The notes below the pieces were generated by a model, which was given only the letters and a program-made list of their open reading frames with translations, ran no database searches and was not told the origin of the DNA. Made by a program: the position numbers and the translations under genes. Of a DNA stretch of 64,000 bases, positions 44,689 through 53,100 are shown one piece after another. Source of the DNA: DATARH01 sp963734125 (GTDB lineage: Bacteria; Pseudomonadota; Alphaproteobacteria; ATCC43930; CGMCC-115725); the NCBI GenBank assembly GCA_963734125.1, contig CAVTGB010000012.1:11739-75738 (forward strand), given 5' to 3'. How positions within the stretch are numbered: the first letter of the stretch is position 1; each line of letters begins with the position of its first letter.

Positions 44689-45321
44689 ATGGCGAAGGGT
44701 GCGCTGATCGCGGCGATGGATTTTACCAATGTCGCCACCGACGAGTTCAACGACTGGTACGATCTGGAGCACATCCCGGAGCGGGCGCGCGTGCCGGGTT
44801 TCCTCACGCTGCAGCGCTGGATGGGCGCCGACAATCCGAAGCAGTCGGTCGCCACCTACGACCTGGAGAACGTTGCGGTATTGCAGGGCGCGGCCTATCG
44901 CGCGATCGGCGGCGACAACCTGTCGCCATGGTCGAAGCGGGTGACGGGCAAGGTCGAGCGCCTGCTGCGCTATGAGGGCGAGCAGATCCTTCCGGGCGAT
45001 GCGACCGCGCCTTCTGGTGCCGGCGGGCTCCTGTTGGTCGGCATGACCCCGGGGCCGGCGGTCGAGACCGCGTTCAACGCGTGGTACGACACCGAGCACA
45101 TCCCGGCCCTCGCCCGCGTCCCCGGAGTGTTGTGCGCGCGCCGCTACAGGACAAACGGCGGCAACCCGAAATACATCGCGCTCTACCATCTCGCTTCCCC
45201 GGGGGTTCCCGACTCTCCCGAATGGAAGCGGGCGAGCGAATCGACCGCGATGCCGCAGCACGTGCGCGACCACATCACCAACCGGCTGCGTCTCGTCTGC
45301 CGCAGCTACGCGCGCGGGTAG
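44689..45321 (+). CDS. Tandem dimeric alpha/beta-barrel domain protein
   Basis: 210 residues with two repeats of a ferredoxin-like domain. The shared motif is DFTNVATDEFNDWYDLEHIP then ERARVPGFLTLQRW in the first half, and AFNAWYDTEHIPALARVPGV then LCARRYRT in the second. WYDxEHIP motifs mark a DUF4286-like/EthD-like family of dimeric barrel proteins. Function unknown; an enzyme of small-molecule catabolism is possible. AGGAGGAACGGCC before the ATG is a strong ribosome site. Confidence 0.82.
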   Translation: MAKGALIAAMDFTNVATDEFNDWYDLEHIPERARVPGFLTLQRWMGADNPKQSVATYDLENVAVLQGAAYRAIGGDNLSPWSKRVTGKVERLLRYEGEQILPGDATAPSGAGGLLLVGMTPGPAVETAFNAWYDTEHIPALARVPGVLCARRYRTNGGNPKYIALYHLASPGVPDSPEWKRASESTAMPQHVRDHITNRLRLVCRSYARG

Positions 45322-45484
45322 ATCGGCCGCGCGCCGCCTGGCGCGGCCATACGAACCGTGCATGACAGCCAGCACAATCCGGGCGGCAAGGCCCGGCGGC
45401 GTTGCCGCGTCTGGATTGTCGGGGATATGCTGAACACCGCTGACGCCGCGAGCGGCCTGGCGATGTGAGACAGGAGTGTGACGA

Positions 45485-47101
45485 ATGCCCAACGATGTGC
45501 AGGGTGCGATCACCAACGCGCCGAAGCCGCAGGCGCTATACGAAAAGCTCGAGGATCGTATCCTGGCGCGCGACCAGCAGGGCGCGAGCGAAGTCTACTA
45601 CGATCTGGTGCGCCAGCGCCGGCCGATGACCGAGATGATCGGCGAGGCGGTGCGCATCCACGCGCCCTACACCCACGTCCCCTATCACGAGCGGATCGAC
45701 GACGGCTACGTCAACTTCGTCAACAACGACCATTGTCTCCTGTCGGCCCGCGCCGCGACGCAACTGGCCCGCATGGTGCCCGAGGACTGCGCCGCGCTGC
45801 CCTTGGCGCAGACGATCTGGTACATCCCCACCGGGCTCGACATCTGGAACCAGAAGATCCTGAAGGCGCCCGGCCACTACGCCCGCGCCCCCGGCTGGTC
45901 GATGCCGCCCGGCCCGCCGCCGATGCCGGAAATCGTCTGGCCCGACCAGGAGCCGGAGCTGCTCGAAGGCCCGCTGCAGGAGCGCCTCGACCACTGGATG
46001 ACGCTGGTTCATCGCGGCAACGTTCTTGAAGCCTACCGCGTCTTTCTCGGCCTGATGGCGAACCCCGACGAGCGCCCCGCGGTGCTCGCCCAGCTCTGCC
46101 ACGCCGGCCTCATGGATGTGCAGGACCGCGCCCTTTACAACCGCTCTTATACGACCGGCCACAAAGCGTTCCGCGCCCGCGCCACGGTCGACCTCGGCAA
46201 CACGCTCGGCTGGGACAACGCGCACAACGTCATCTACGCCGGCGCGCTCGACGTCGCGGTCGGCCCGCGCTGGTACTCGACCTACGAGATGGCCTGCAAC
46301 GTCGTCAAAATCTTCCTCGAAAAGCAGACGGTGTCGGCGATCCCCTATGGCGGCGCGTCGAAGGAAGAGCTGGCGATCCTCGCCGGCAACAAGGAGCCGC
46401 TGAGCCGCGAGGAAGCCCAGGCCCTCGAACGGGCGCTCATTCGCGAACCGGAACCCGGGTTCCTCGAATTGCTCTCCAAGCTCCTCGAAGCCGGCAAGAG
46501 CCCGCGCCGCATCCTCGACGTCCTCCAGATGGCTTCCGCCCAGGTGATCCTGGAAACCCAGGGCGTCAACAACTTCTCGCTGCCGCAGCACAGCTTCGAA
46601 TACCTGAATTCACTGACCTGGTTCTTCGACAATTTCCAGCACAAGCATCAGGTGAAGCTGCTCTATCTGGCAGCGTCGTACGTCAACCGCGCCGCGTGGC
46701 ACCAGAAGGGGATCGGCGATGCTGAACCCAATAGGGTCCGCGCCGCCGGCGGCGCCGACAAGCTGACGCCGGCGCAGATCCTGGAGCGGGTCGATGCCGC
46801 CGTCCTCGCGCTCAACGGCCCCGACAGCACCGCCTGGACCCAGGCCTATATCGCCAGCGGCGCCGACAAGAAGCCGCTGGTGCAGCGCCTCGCCCTCCTC
46901 GCCTGCCGCATGGGTAACGACCCGCACAACCAGGAGATCGGCCAGGTCCTCCTTGAGGATTGGGGGAAGAACCAGGGCTGGGACCGCGACCGCCTGCTCT
47001 TGGCCTGCGCCCACCACACCGCCGTCCACCGCAAATACGGCAGCCCGCAGGATTGCGCGCAGCGCTTCGGCGCCGCCCTCGGCGTCGCCCGGCTGCAGTA
47101 A
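45485..47101 (+). CDS. Large conserved-looking protein of unknown function, mostly helical
   Basis: 538 residues, not recognised. No signal peptide or membrane segments. The N-terminal part has an His/Tyr-rich stretch (AVRIHAPYTHVPYHERIDDG, YVNFVNNDHCLLSARAATQL) and a Pro-rich linker at 133-155 (PGWSMPPGPPPMPEIVWP). The middle is helical with conserved-looking charged pairs (DVQDRALYNRSYTTGHKAFR, GWDNAHNVIYAGALDVAVGP). The His/Tyr/Asp clusters suggest a metal or cofactor site but no known motif is present. Preceded by GACAGGAGTGTGACGA. Downstream come a family C repeat and a VOC gene. Confidence 0.7.
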   Translation: MPNDVQGAITNAPKPQALYEKLEDRILARDQQGASEVYYDLVRQRRPMTEMIGEAVRIHAPYTHVPYHERIDDGYVNFVNNDHCLLSARAATQLARMVPEDCAALPLAQTIWYIPTGLDIWNQKILKAPGHYARAPGWSMPPGPPPMPEIVWPDQEPELLEGPLQERLDHWMTLVHRGNVLEAYRVFLGLMANPDERPAVLAQLCHAGLMDVQDRALYNRSYTTGHKAFRARATVDLGNTLGWDNAHNVIYAGALDVAVGPRWYSTYEMACNVVKIFLEKQTVSAIPYGGASKEELAILAGNKEPLSREEAQALERALIREPEPGFLELLSKLLEAGKSPRRILDVLQMASAQVILETQGVNNFSLPQHSFEYLNSLTWFFDNFQHKHQVKLLYLAASYVNRAAWHQKGIGDAEPNRVRAAGGADKLTPAQILERVDAAVLALNGPDSTAWTQAYIASGADKKPLVQRLALLACRMGNDPHNQEIGQVLLEDWGKNQGWDRDRLLLACAHHTAVHRKYGSPQDCAQRFGAALGVARLQ

Positions 47102-47106
47102 CATCG

Positions 47107-47212
47107 CGGAGCCCCTCACCCCGGCCCTCTCCCCGCCCGCGGGGAGAGGGCCAGTCGGAGCTGCGTCCCCTCTCCCCGCGGGCGGGGAGAGGGATAGGGT
47201 GAGGGGCCTCTT
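47107..47212. repeat. Intergenic palindromic repeat, family C, long double copy
   Basis: CCCCTCACCCCGGCCCTCTC starts it and GAGAGGGATAGGGTGAGGGG ends it, with two inner CCCGCGGGC hairpins. It is the clearest copy of the family and follows the 45485-47101 gene directly. Confidence 0.88.
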
Positions 47213-47280
47213 AGGTGGAAGTCGGTCGCGCCGGTGCGTCGGCCGTGGTATTCGTTGCCCGGACACTATGGAGGCCTCTG

Positions 47281-47757
47281 ATGATCCACCATCTCTCGAT
47301 TGCCGCGCGCGATCCCCAGCACGCCGCCGGGGTTCTGGCCGAATTGATGGGCGGCAGGGCGGTGCCGTTCCCGCCCAACCCGGGGAGCTTTTTCGCCCTG
47401 CAGCTCGACGACCACGGCTCGGGGGTCGAAGTCTACCCGGCGGGCACCGAGCTTGAGCCGAACGGCACCACCGGCGGCACGTTCGTCAAACGGCCGGCCC
47501 GGGGTTTTGGCTCGACCCACTTCGCGCTCAGCGTTTCGACCGATCGACAAAAGGTCGAAGCGATCGCGCGCGGTGCCGGTTGGGACTGCTTTGTCTGCAA
47601 CCGCGGCCCCTTTCACGTCATTGAGGTCTGGGTCGAGAATGTGACGATGGTCGAGATCCTGCCGCCCGATTTCACGGCCGAATACCTCGCCTTCACCCGG
47701 CCGGATAAGGTGCTCACCGCGATGGCGGCGGCGCCGGTCGCGGGCGGCCGCCATTAG
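47281..47757 (+). CDS. VOC-fold protein, single-domain
   Basis: 158 residues with a glyoxalase-like start (IHHLSIAARDPQHAAGVLAE, LMGG) and one more half-motif (FGSTHFALSVSTDRQKVEAI). Only part of the metal site is clear (His3/4, His101-like), so activity is uncertain. The start is ATG 47281, chosen after the long upstream open frame because it begins exactly at the family start. Followed 14 bases later by a PPOX-fold gene. Confidence 0.78.
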   Translation: MIHHLSIAARDPQHAAGVLAELMGGRAVPFPPNPGSFFALQLDDHGSGVEVYPAGTELEPNGTTGGTFVKRPARGFGSTHFALSVSTDRQKVEAIARGAGWDCFVCNRGPFHVIEVWVENVTMVEILPPDFTAEYLAFTRPDKVLTAMAAAPVAGGRH

Positions 47758-47771
47758 CCAGGACGACAGCG

Positions 47772-48218
47772 GTGGCGCAGCGTCCCGATATCCGCCTCAC
47801 CCCCGAGGAAGCGGCGGCCTTCCTGCGCGACAATCGGAAGGCGGCGCTCGCCACGCTCGACCCGCACGGGTTTCCGCATGTCGTGGCGATGAATTTCGTC
47901 GTGCGCGACGGTGCCTACTACATGACCTCCTACGGCAAGGCGCAGAAAATCCTCAACATCCGCCGCAACCCCAAGGTCGGCGTGATGGTCGAGACCGGCC
48001 GCGCCTATGCCGAATTGAAAGGCGTCATGGTGCGCGGGCATTGCGAATTGATCGAGGAGCCCGACCGGGTCGCCGAGGTGCTCGGCTGGCTCGGCGTCGG
48101 CCGCACTGCCGAGCGCCCGACGGGTGCCATCCGCAGCGCCCCCAAACGCGTCGCCCTCAAGATCACCCCGGCGAAGACCGTCACCTGGGACCATGCCAAG
48201 CTCGGCGGCCGGTATTAA
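47772..48218 (+). CDS. PPOX-class FMN/F420-binding protein
   Basis: 148 residues of the split beta-barrel (pyridoxamine-5'-phosphate oxidase-like) fold. Segments: LRDNRKAALATLDPHGFPHV, DGAYYMTSYGKAQKILNIRR, NPKVGVMVETGRAYAELKGV and MVRGHCELIEEPDRVAEV. Typical of small FMN- or F420-dependent reductases/oxidases of xenobiotics. The start is GTG 47772. Likely co-transcribed with the VOC gene. Confidence 0.87.
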   Translation: MAQRPDIRLTPEEAAAFLRDNRKAALATLDPHGFPHVVAMNFVVRDGAYYMTSYGKAQKILNIRRNPKVGVMVETGRAYAELKGVMVRGHCELIEEPDRVAEVLGWLGVGRTAERPTGAIRSAPKRVALKITPAKTVTWDHAKLGGRY

Positions 48219-48256
48219 GACCATATCCCTATCCGGCTAGAATAGGTAACGTGAAA

Positions 48257-48643
48257 TTATCCTGAGGATGGCGTTTTCTCACCCTGCCGGCGGAATTCAC
48301 TTGGGAGAACTACTTCATCAGACCAGGCTTTTGTATTTATTCCACAATATGATCTCAAGACGCCTTGTTCCGGATAAGAAACCACGAACCGCAAGCTGCG
48401 ATCGTCAGCGGGTGGTGTCTTTCCTCTCGTATTCAAATGACAACGGACGATTGCCTCGGCTCCCATATCCGAAAATCGACAGACGAGCGCTCGTAGTAGG
48501 TTGATGCGACTCTCGCTCGACAAACGCGACTTCGGCACATGCTGGTGGTATCGCCGCTTGAATTCGCCCTTCTCATATTGTTCCACTACAAGGCAGATTT
48601 CGCGGGATAGAAGATCGTCGCACAGCTTGTAGTTCTCGAACAT
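48257..48643 (-). CDS. Hypothetical protein in a low-GC islet
   Basis: 128 residues, not recognised. Basic, with FENYKLCDDLLSREICLVVE, GEFKRRYHQHVPKSRLSSES and RINLLRALVCRFSDMGAEAI. No signal or membrane segment. GGGAG lies 12 bases before the ATG (48643). Its base use is visibly less GC-rich than its neighbours, suggesting recent acquisition. It is divergent from the small membrane protein gene at 48722. Confidence 0.6.
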   Translation of the reverse strand: MFENYKLCDDLLSREICLVVEQYEKGEFKRRYHQHVPKSRLSSESRINLLRALVCRFSDMGAEAIVRCHLNTRGKTPPADDRSLRFVVSYPEQGVLRSYCGINTKAWSDEVVLPSEFRRQGEKTPSSG

Positions 48644-48721
48644 TGATCGGTTCTCCCATACAACTCTGAATGAATGTCGCGACCCACAACAAATCTACCA
48701 GATATTTGTCGGGGATCGAAG

Positions 48722-49018
48722 ATGAGTTGGCTACATAATCTCGCAGATTTGGCTTCGATCATTACCGCAAGCGTGGCCGTTTTCGCCTTTGTCCCCTATT
48801 ATCTGACGTTGCGGCGACGTAGGACAAAACTGGAGGAAATATTGTCACGCAAAGTTGCGCCCAACGATGACTTGCTTACCGTTTCGCAATGCGCAACCGC
48901 GTTAAAAATGACAGAAGATCAGGTAATTGAGGCGGCGTCGAGGAGCGAAAAGATAGAAGGGTGGGGAGGTCAATCCGGAACAGAACATCGGTTGAGGCTA
49001 ATCAGAAAGTCGACCTAA
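48722..49018 (+). CDS. Small membrane protein with helix-turn-helix-like tail
   Basis: 98 residues. One membrane helix (DLASIITASVAVFAFVPYYL), a positive stop (TLRRRRTKLEEI), then a short soluble domain LLTVSQCATALKMTEDQVIE that resembles an excisionase/MerR-type helix-turn-helix by pattern only. The frame is open from 48674; I prefer ATG 48722 because the helix begins there and GGGGATCGAAG precedes it. No known family. Followed by another small membrane protein gene. Confidence 0.55.
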   Translation: MSWLHNLADLASIITASVAVFAFVPYYLTLRRRRTKLEEILSRKVAPNDDLLTVSQCATALKMTEDQVIEAASRSEKIEGWGGQSGTEHRLRLIRKST

Positions 49019-49068
49019 CCTGTGCTAGCTAATCATCGGAGAGTGGTTGGTCGATTTCGGAGGCCCCA

Positions 49069-49299
49069 ATGTTTTGCTATCTCCCAGATTGGGCGAATTT
49101 CTTGATCTTTGTCGGGGGTGTTGTGGCACTCTATATTTCCCGTTATCGCCTAATAGAGCGCACCGAACAACGGGTACATCGTCAGAGGGACGAAATGGAT
49201 GCTTGGATCAAAATGACACCAGAGGAACAGGCTAATTTTATAATATATGGAGAGCACGATGTCCGACACCAGAAAGGAGGAATGGGCGAGAAGCGTTAA
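49069..49299 (+). CDS. Small single-pass membrane protein
   Basis: 76 residues: a membrane helix at about 8-24 (WANFLIFVGGVVALYIS), then a charged cytoplasmic tail (RYRLIERTEQRVHRQRDEMD, AWIKMTPEEQANFI). GGAGG five bases before the ATG supports the start. Not recognised. Its order after a second small membrane protein suggests a two-gene unit in the low-GC islet. Confidence 0.6.
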   Translation: MFCYLPDWANFLIFVGGVVALYISRYRLIERTEQRVHRQRDEMDAWIKMTPEEQANFIIYGEHDVRHQKGGMGEKR

Positions 49300-49321
49300 C
49301 CGGATACGGATTTAACATAAC

Positions 49322-49412
49322 TGTCGTTTCGGCGAACGCCAGGCGAACGCCGGGATCTATTAATCCGCTGGTGGGATGGTGAAGGGCGGATCCCGACCTG
49401 CGTCGGGATGAC
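49322..49412. repeat. Intergenic palindromic repeat, family B
   Basis: The element runs from TTTCGGCGAACGCCAGGCG to GGATCCCGACCTGCGTCGGG and ATGACA, with a diverged inner part. It closes the right side of the low-GC islet. Confidence 0.7.
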
Positions 49413-49434
49413 AATTCAAGCACTGCCTCGATCA

Positions 49435-49602
49435 TCAACCCAATATCTTCAGGCTCAAGGGGGTGATCTCGGCGGCGCTGCGGTGCTTGTAGTCGCGCCC
49501 TGGGGCGGCCGATTCCATGCGCTCTTGCGCGGCGCACAGGCGGGCGCCGGACGATGCCTGGTCGAGGGTAATGACCTTGCCGCCGGCCACGGTCGTCGAC
49601 AT
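49435..49602 (-). CDS. Possible small protein, 55 residues
   Basis: Reads MSTTVAGGKVITLDQASSGA, continues RLCAAQERMESAAPGRDY and ends SLKILG. A ribosome site (GGGAGCGGAACG) stands just before the ATG at 49602 and codon use looks like the host's. I recognise no family. The frame is open further upstream only through a family A repeat. Divergent from the P1 peptidase gene. Could be spurious. Confidence 0.4.
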   Translation of the reverse strand: MSTTVAGGKVITLDQASSGARLCAAQERMESAAPGRDYKHRSAAEITPLSLKILG

Positions 49603-49632
49603 CGTTCCGCTCCCAACAGCAACGCCCTCGAG

Positions 49633-49708
49633 GAGATTGCTTCGCTTCGCTCGCAATGACAATGAAACTGGCTGGCATTGCGAGGAGGGACGCGACGAAG
49701 CAATCTCG
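49633..49708. repeat. Intergenic palindromic repeat, family A
   Basis: GAGATTGCTTCGCTTCGCTC then GCAATGACA, and in inverted order GCATTGCGAGGAGGGACGCG then ACGAAGCAATCTC. It lies directly before the P1 peptidase gene. Confidence 0.85.
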
Positions 49709-49738
49709 CGCCGTTGGATTTTCTGCCGGAGATACGCC

Positions 49739-50746
49739 ATGGCTCAACCCGGCCCGTGCAATCTCATTACCGACGTGCCGGGGCTCCTCGTTGGCCAGGC
49801 GGAGGACGAAGCCGGCATCACCGGCACGACGGTCCTCTTGTGCGAGGCGCCGGCGGTGGCCGCGGTCGATGTCCGGGGCGGCGCGCCCGGTAGCCGCGAA
49901 ACCGCGCTCCTCGATCCTGCGTCGCTGGTGCAGCGGGTCGATGCGATCGTACTGTCGGGCGGCTCTGCTTTCGGGCTCGATGCGGCCGGCGGGGTGATGG
50001 AGGGTCTTCTCGCCACCGGGCGCGGGTTTGCCGTCCGTGATGTGCTGGTGCCGATCGTGCCCTCGGCGATTCTGTTTGATCTGGGGTTTCCGGGGCGCGC
50101 CCGGTGGTCGGGCGAGCCGCCCTACCGCCGGCTCGGGCGCGAGGCGCTGGCGCGCGCCGGCCGCGATTTCCAGCTCGGCAATGCCGGGGCCGGCACCGGC
50201 GCCAAGGCCGGCCGCCTCAAGGGCGGGATCGGCAGCGCGTCGCTGCGGGTCGGCGATCACACGATGGTCGGTGCACTCGTCGCGGTCAATTGCTGGGGGT
50301 CGGTGACGCGGCCCGATTGCGGGCGCCTGTGGGCGGCCGAGCAGGCGCTTGGCCACGAGATCGCGCCCCAGCCGGCGCTGCCCGCCGGGTTCCTCGATGC
50401 GACGGATTTCTCGGCCTGCGCGGGCTTTGCGGCGGGGGCGAACACGACGATCGGAGTGGTGGCGACCGACGCGCCGCTCGACCGCAATGGATGCCTGCGC
50501 CTCGCAATCATGGCCCAGGACGGGTTGGCGCAGGCGATCCGCCCGGCGCACACGCCATTCGATGGCGATACCGTGTTCGCGTTGGCAACGGGCGGGGAGG
50601 GCGAGGTTGATCCGGCAATGCTGTCCCGGCTCGGCAGCGCCGCGGCCGGGTGCCTGGCGCGGGCGATCATGCGCGCGGTCATGGAAGCCGGACCGCTCGG
50701 CGGCTTGCCAAATTGGCAGGAGCGGTGGGGCGGGACGACCGGGTGA
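49739..50746 (+). CDS. P1 family (DmpA-type) peptidase
   Basis: 335 residues of the S58 family, which self-cleave to make an N-terminal Ser nucleophile and act as aminopeptidases, amidases or beta-aminopeptidases. The cleavage region reads GTGAKAGRLKGGIGSAS with Ser as the probable new N-terminus. Other segments: LITDVPGLLVGQAEDEAGIT, IVLSGGSAFGLDAAGGVMEG and GANTTIGVVATDAPLDRNGC. ATG 49739 fits the family start. It ends one base before the histidine kinase stop on the other strand (TGATCA), with no terminator visible. Confidence 0.9.
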   Translation: MAQPGPCNLITDVPGLLVGQAEDEAGITGTTVLLCEAPAVAAVDVRGGAPGSRETALLDPASLVQRVDAIVLSGGSAFGLDAAGGVMEGLLATGRGFAVRDVLVPIVPSAILFDLGFPGRARWSGEPPYRRLGREALARAGRDFQLGNAGAGTGAKAGRLKGGIGSASLRVGDHTMVGALVAVNCWGSVTRPDCGRLWAAEQALGHEIAPQPALPAGFLDATDFSACAGFAAGANTTIGVVATDAPLDRNGCLRLAIMAQDGLAQAIRPAHTPFDGDTVFALATGGEGEVDPAMLSRLGSAAAGCLARAIMRAVMEAGPLGGLPNWQERWGGTTG

Positions 50747-51595
50747 TCAGGCCGCGCTGAGCGAGTGCGCGGGCGTCGTCTGAACGACGGCACGCCATGG
50801 CGGGAAGATCACGCTGACCCGCGTTCCCGCGTCGATTTCGCTGCTTATGGCAAGGCTGCCGCCATGGCGCTCCATGATCGCCTTGACCAGTGGCAGGCCC
50901 AGTCCGGTGCCCTGCCGCGAGCGGGTGAACGAGGAATCGACCTGCTCGAAGGGCTCGAGCACACGGGCAAGATCTCCCGGCGCGATGCCGATGCCGGTGT
51001 CCTTAACGGTGAGGATCACCCCGGTTTCCGGGTCGAACCGGCCGGCGATTTCGATATGGCCGCCCGACGGGGTGAATTTTACCGCGTTGATGACGAGATT
51101 GAGGAGAACCTGCTTGGTCTTGCGCTCATCGGCGCGCAGCAGCGGCAGGTCCGCCGCCAGCTCGACCATGTCGGACAGGCCGCCATCAGAAATCCGCCGG
51201 CGGACCAGCTGGCGCACCGAGTGAATGGTGTCGCGCGGATCAAAGACATCTTCATCGAGCTCAAGCTTGCCGGCCTCCGCCTTCGACAGGTCGAGAATGT
51301 CGTTGATGATCTGCAAGAGATGCGTGCCGCTCTCGTGGATATCGTCGACATAGCCGCGGTATTGCGGGTTGGCCAGCGGGCCCAGCACCTCGCGCTGCAT
51401 GATCTCGGAGAAGCCGATGATCGCATTCAATGGGGTGCGCAGCTCGTGGCTCATCGTGGCGAGAAAGCTTGATTTGGCGCGGCTCGCCGCTTCGGCCGCT
51501 TCCTTGGCGAGGCGCAGTGATGCGTACGCCGTCTCGCGCTCAAGCTGCAACGCGACCCGATCCACCGACCGTGAGGTGCCATTTTTTCGACCCAT
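50747..51595 (-). CDS. Orphan cytoplasmic histidine kinase
   Basis: 282 residues: a short coiled-coil start, then HisKA with phospho-acceptor His50 (SFLATMSHELRTPLNAIIGF) and HATPase_c with N box (LLNLVINAVKFT), G1 (TVKDTGIGIAPGD), F/G2 (EPFEQVDSSFTRSRQGTGLG). No membrane helix and no PAS/GAF sensor domain are present, and no response regulator gene is adjacent. It resembles the catalytic core of hybrid/PAS kinases. A TATAAT-containing promoter lies upstream. Confidence 0.92.
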   Translation of the reverse strand: MGRKNGTSRSVDRVALQLERETAYASLRLAKEAAEAASRAKSSFLATMSHELRTPLNAIIGFSEIMQREVLGPLANPQYRGYVDDIHESGTHLLQIINDILDLSKAEAGKLELDEDVFDPRDTIHSVRQLVRRRISDGGLSDMVELAADLPLLRADERKTKQVLLNLVINAVKFTPSGGHIEIAGRFDPETGVILTVKDTGIGIAPGDLARVLEPFEQVDSSFTRSRQGTGLGLPLVKAIMERHGGSLAISSEIDAGTRVSVIFPPWRAVVQTTPAHSLSAA

Positions 51596-51624
51596 TGCCA
51601 GTCCACACTTGTTTAAAAGCGATA

Positions 51625-51654
51625 ATTATACTCTCATAGATTGTATCAATGCAA
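51625..51654 (-). promoter_or_regulatory. Probable sigma-70 promoter of the histidine kinase
   Basis: On the minus strand TTGCAT (51654-51649) is 18 bases from a perfect TATAAT (51630-51625), in an AT-rich patch about 30 bases before the kinase ATG (51595). Confidence 0.5.
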
Positions 51655-51780
51655 GACGTCAAACGCATGGGTGCGTTGTGCTGGTAAAGGCCGCCCGAGA
51701 GTTCGTGCGTCGTTCCAGGGAGCCGCGCAAAGCGCGGCGCCCCGAAATGACGGAGTGTTTTGTCGGTTCGGTTCCGCGGC

Positions 51781-53100
51781 CTAGACGACGCGGGCGCGGC
51801 ACTCGCCAAAGCCGATCGCCGCATAGCCGTCGCGCCGGCAGCGGGCGCGGAAGATCGCCTCGTCGCCGTCTTCGAGAAAGCTGCGCGTCTCGCCCGACGA
51901 CAGCGTGATCATGCGGCTGCCGTCGAGGCTCTGCTCGTTGAGACTGCCCCATCCGGCCTCGGTCGGGCCCGAGATCGTGCCGGTGCCGAAGAGATCGCCA
52001 GGCATGAGGTTGCAACCGCCGCTGGTGTGGTGGGTCACCAGCTGCGCCATCGTCCAATAGAGATCGGTGGTGTTGCTGGTGGAGACGCGGTGCGGCGCGA
52101 GGCCCCGCTCGCGCATCATCGGCGTCAGGATAAGGGCTTCGAGCGCGATGTCGAAGGCGCCGCTCGCCTGGTCCCGATCGTCCCACAAATGGGGCAGCGG
52201 GCGCGGGTCGCCGGCGGGGCGTGGCGGCTGGGCGACGCGGAACGGTTCGAGGGCTTCCGGCGTGATGATCCACGGCGACACGGTCGAACCGAAGCTCTTG
52301 CCGAGGAACGGCCCCAGCGGCTGCGATTCCCATTGCTGAATGTCGCGCGCCGACCAGTCGTTGACGAGCCCGAGCCCGAAGATGTGCTCGCCGGCCTCGC
52401 CGATCGGGACCGGCTCGCCCTGGCGGTTGCCAGGCCCGACCCAGACGGCCAGCTCCAGCTCGTAATCGAGCTTCCGGCACGGCCCGAAGCTCGGCGCGGC
52501 GTCGTCGGGCAGCTTGCGCTGGCCGTGCGGGCGGCGCACCGGCACGTCCGATTCGCGCACTGACGACGCGCGGCTGTGGTAGGCGACCGGCACATATTTG
52601 TAGTTGGGGCTGAGCGGGTTGTTGGGGTCGCGCCGCATTCCGCCATTCCTGGCGTGGTGGATGCCGGCGAAGAAATCGGTGAAATTGCCGATCGTTGCCG
52701 GCAGGTGCAGCCAGCAATTGCCCATGGGGTGGAGGAGCCGGCCGGCGAGTGGCTCCGCCTTGGCCCGGCCGGCACCATCGGCGCCGAGGAGCGCGAAGAG
52801 TTGTCGGCGCAAGGCCCGGCGCGGCTCCGCGCCCAGCGCCATCAGCGGGTTGAGGCTCCCGCCCGAGGCCGCATCGGCCGCGCTCGCGGCGAGGCCCGTG
52901 AACAACCCGGCATCGCGCGCCACGCGCAGGTCGAAAACCATCTCGCCGATCGCAACGCCGCCGCGCGGGCGCGCATCGGGCACATTCGAGCCGGGAGGGC
53001 TGAACACCCCGAACGGCAGGTTCTGGAGCGGAAACTCGGCGTGTCCGTTGGCCGAGGCAACCCAGCTTTGGCGCGCGGAATTGTGGGTCTCGTTGATCAT
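51781..53100 (-). CDS. fahA: Fumarylacetoacetase
   Basis: 439 residues; hydrolyses fumarylacetoacetate to fumarate and acetoacetate, the last step of tyrosine/homogentisate breakdown. Family segments: FPLQNLPFGVFSPPGSNVPD, NFTDFFAGIHHARNGGMRRD, PVAYHSRASSVRESDVPVRR, LDYELELAVWVGPGNRQGEP (metal-site Glu), FGLGLVNDWSARDIQQWESQ and SSGETRSFLEDGDEAIFRAR. The start is ATG 53100 with GGAGG eight bases upstream, overlapping the MFS stop by 4 bases (ATGA). No homogentisate dioxygenase gene is in the window. Confidence 0.95.
   Translation of the reverse strand: MINETHNSARQSWVASANGHAEFPLQNLPFGVFSPPGSNVPDARPRGGVAIGEMVFDLRVARDAGLFTGLAASAADAASGGSLNPLMALGAEPRRALRRQLFALLGADGAGRAKAEPLAGRLLHPMGNCWLHLPATIGNFTDFFAGIHHARNGGMRRDPNNPLSPNYKYVPVAYHSRASSVRESDVPVRRPHGQRKLPDDAAPSFGPCRKLDYELELAVWVGPGNRQGEPVPIGEAGEHIFGLGLVNDWSARDIQQWESQPLGPFLGKSFGSTVSPWIITPEALEPFRVAQPPRPAGDPRPLPHLWDDRDQASGAFDIALEALILTPMMRERGLAPHRVSTSNTTDLYWTMAQLVTHHTSGGCNLMPGDLFGTGTISGPTEAGWGSLNEQSLDGSRMITLSSGETRSFLEDGDEAIFRARCRRDGYAAIGFGECRARVV

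Noticed and set aside
45323..45347. A GGCCGCGC...GGCGCGGCC hairpin after the 44689-45321 gene as a rho-independent terminator
   Set aside because: The stem is good but no T tract follows on either strand.
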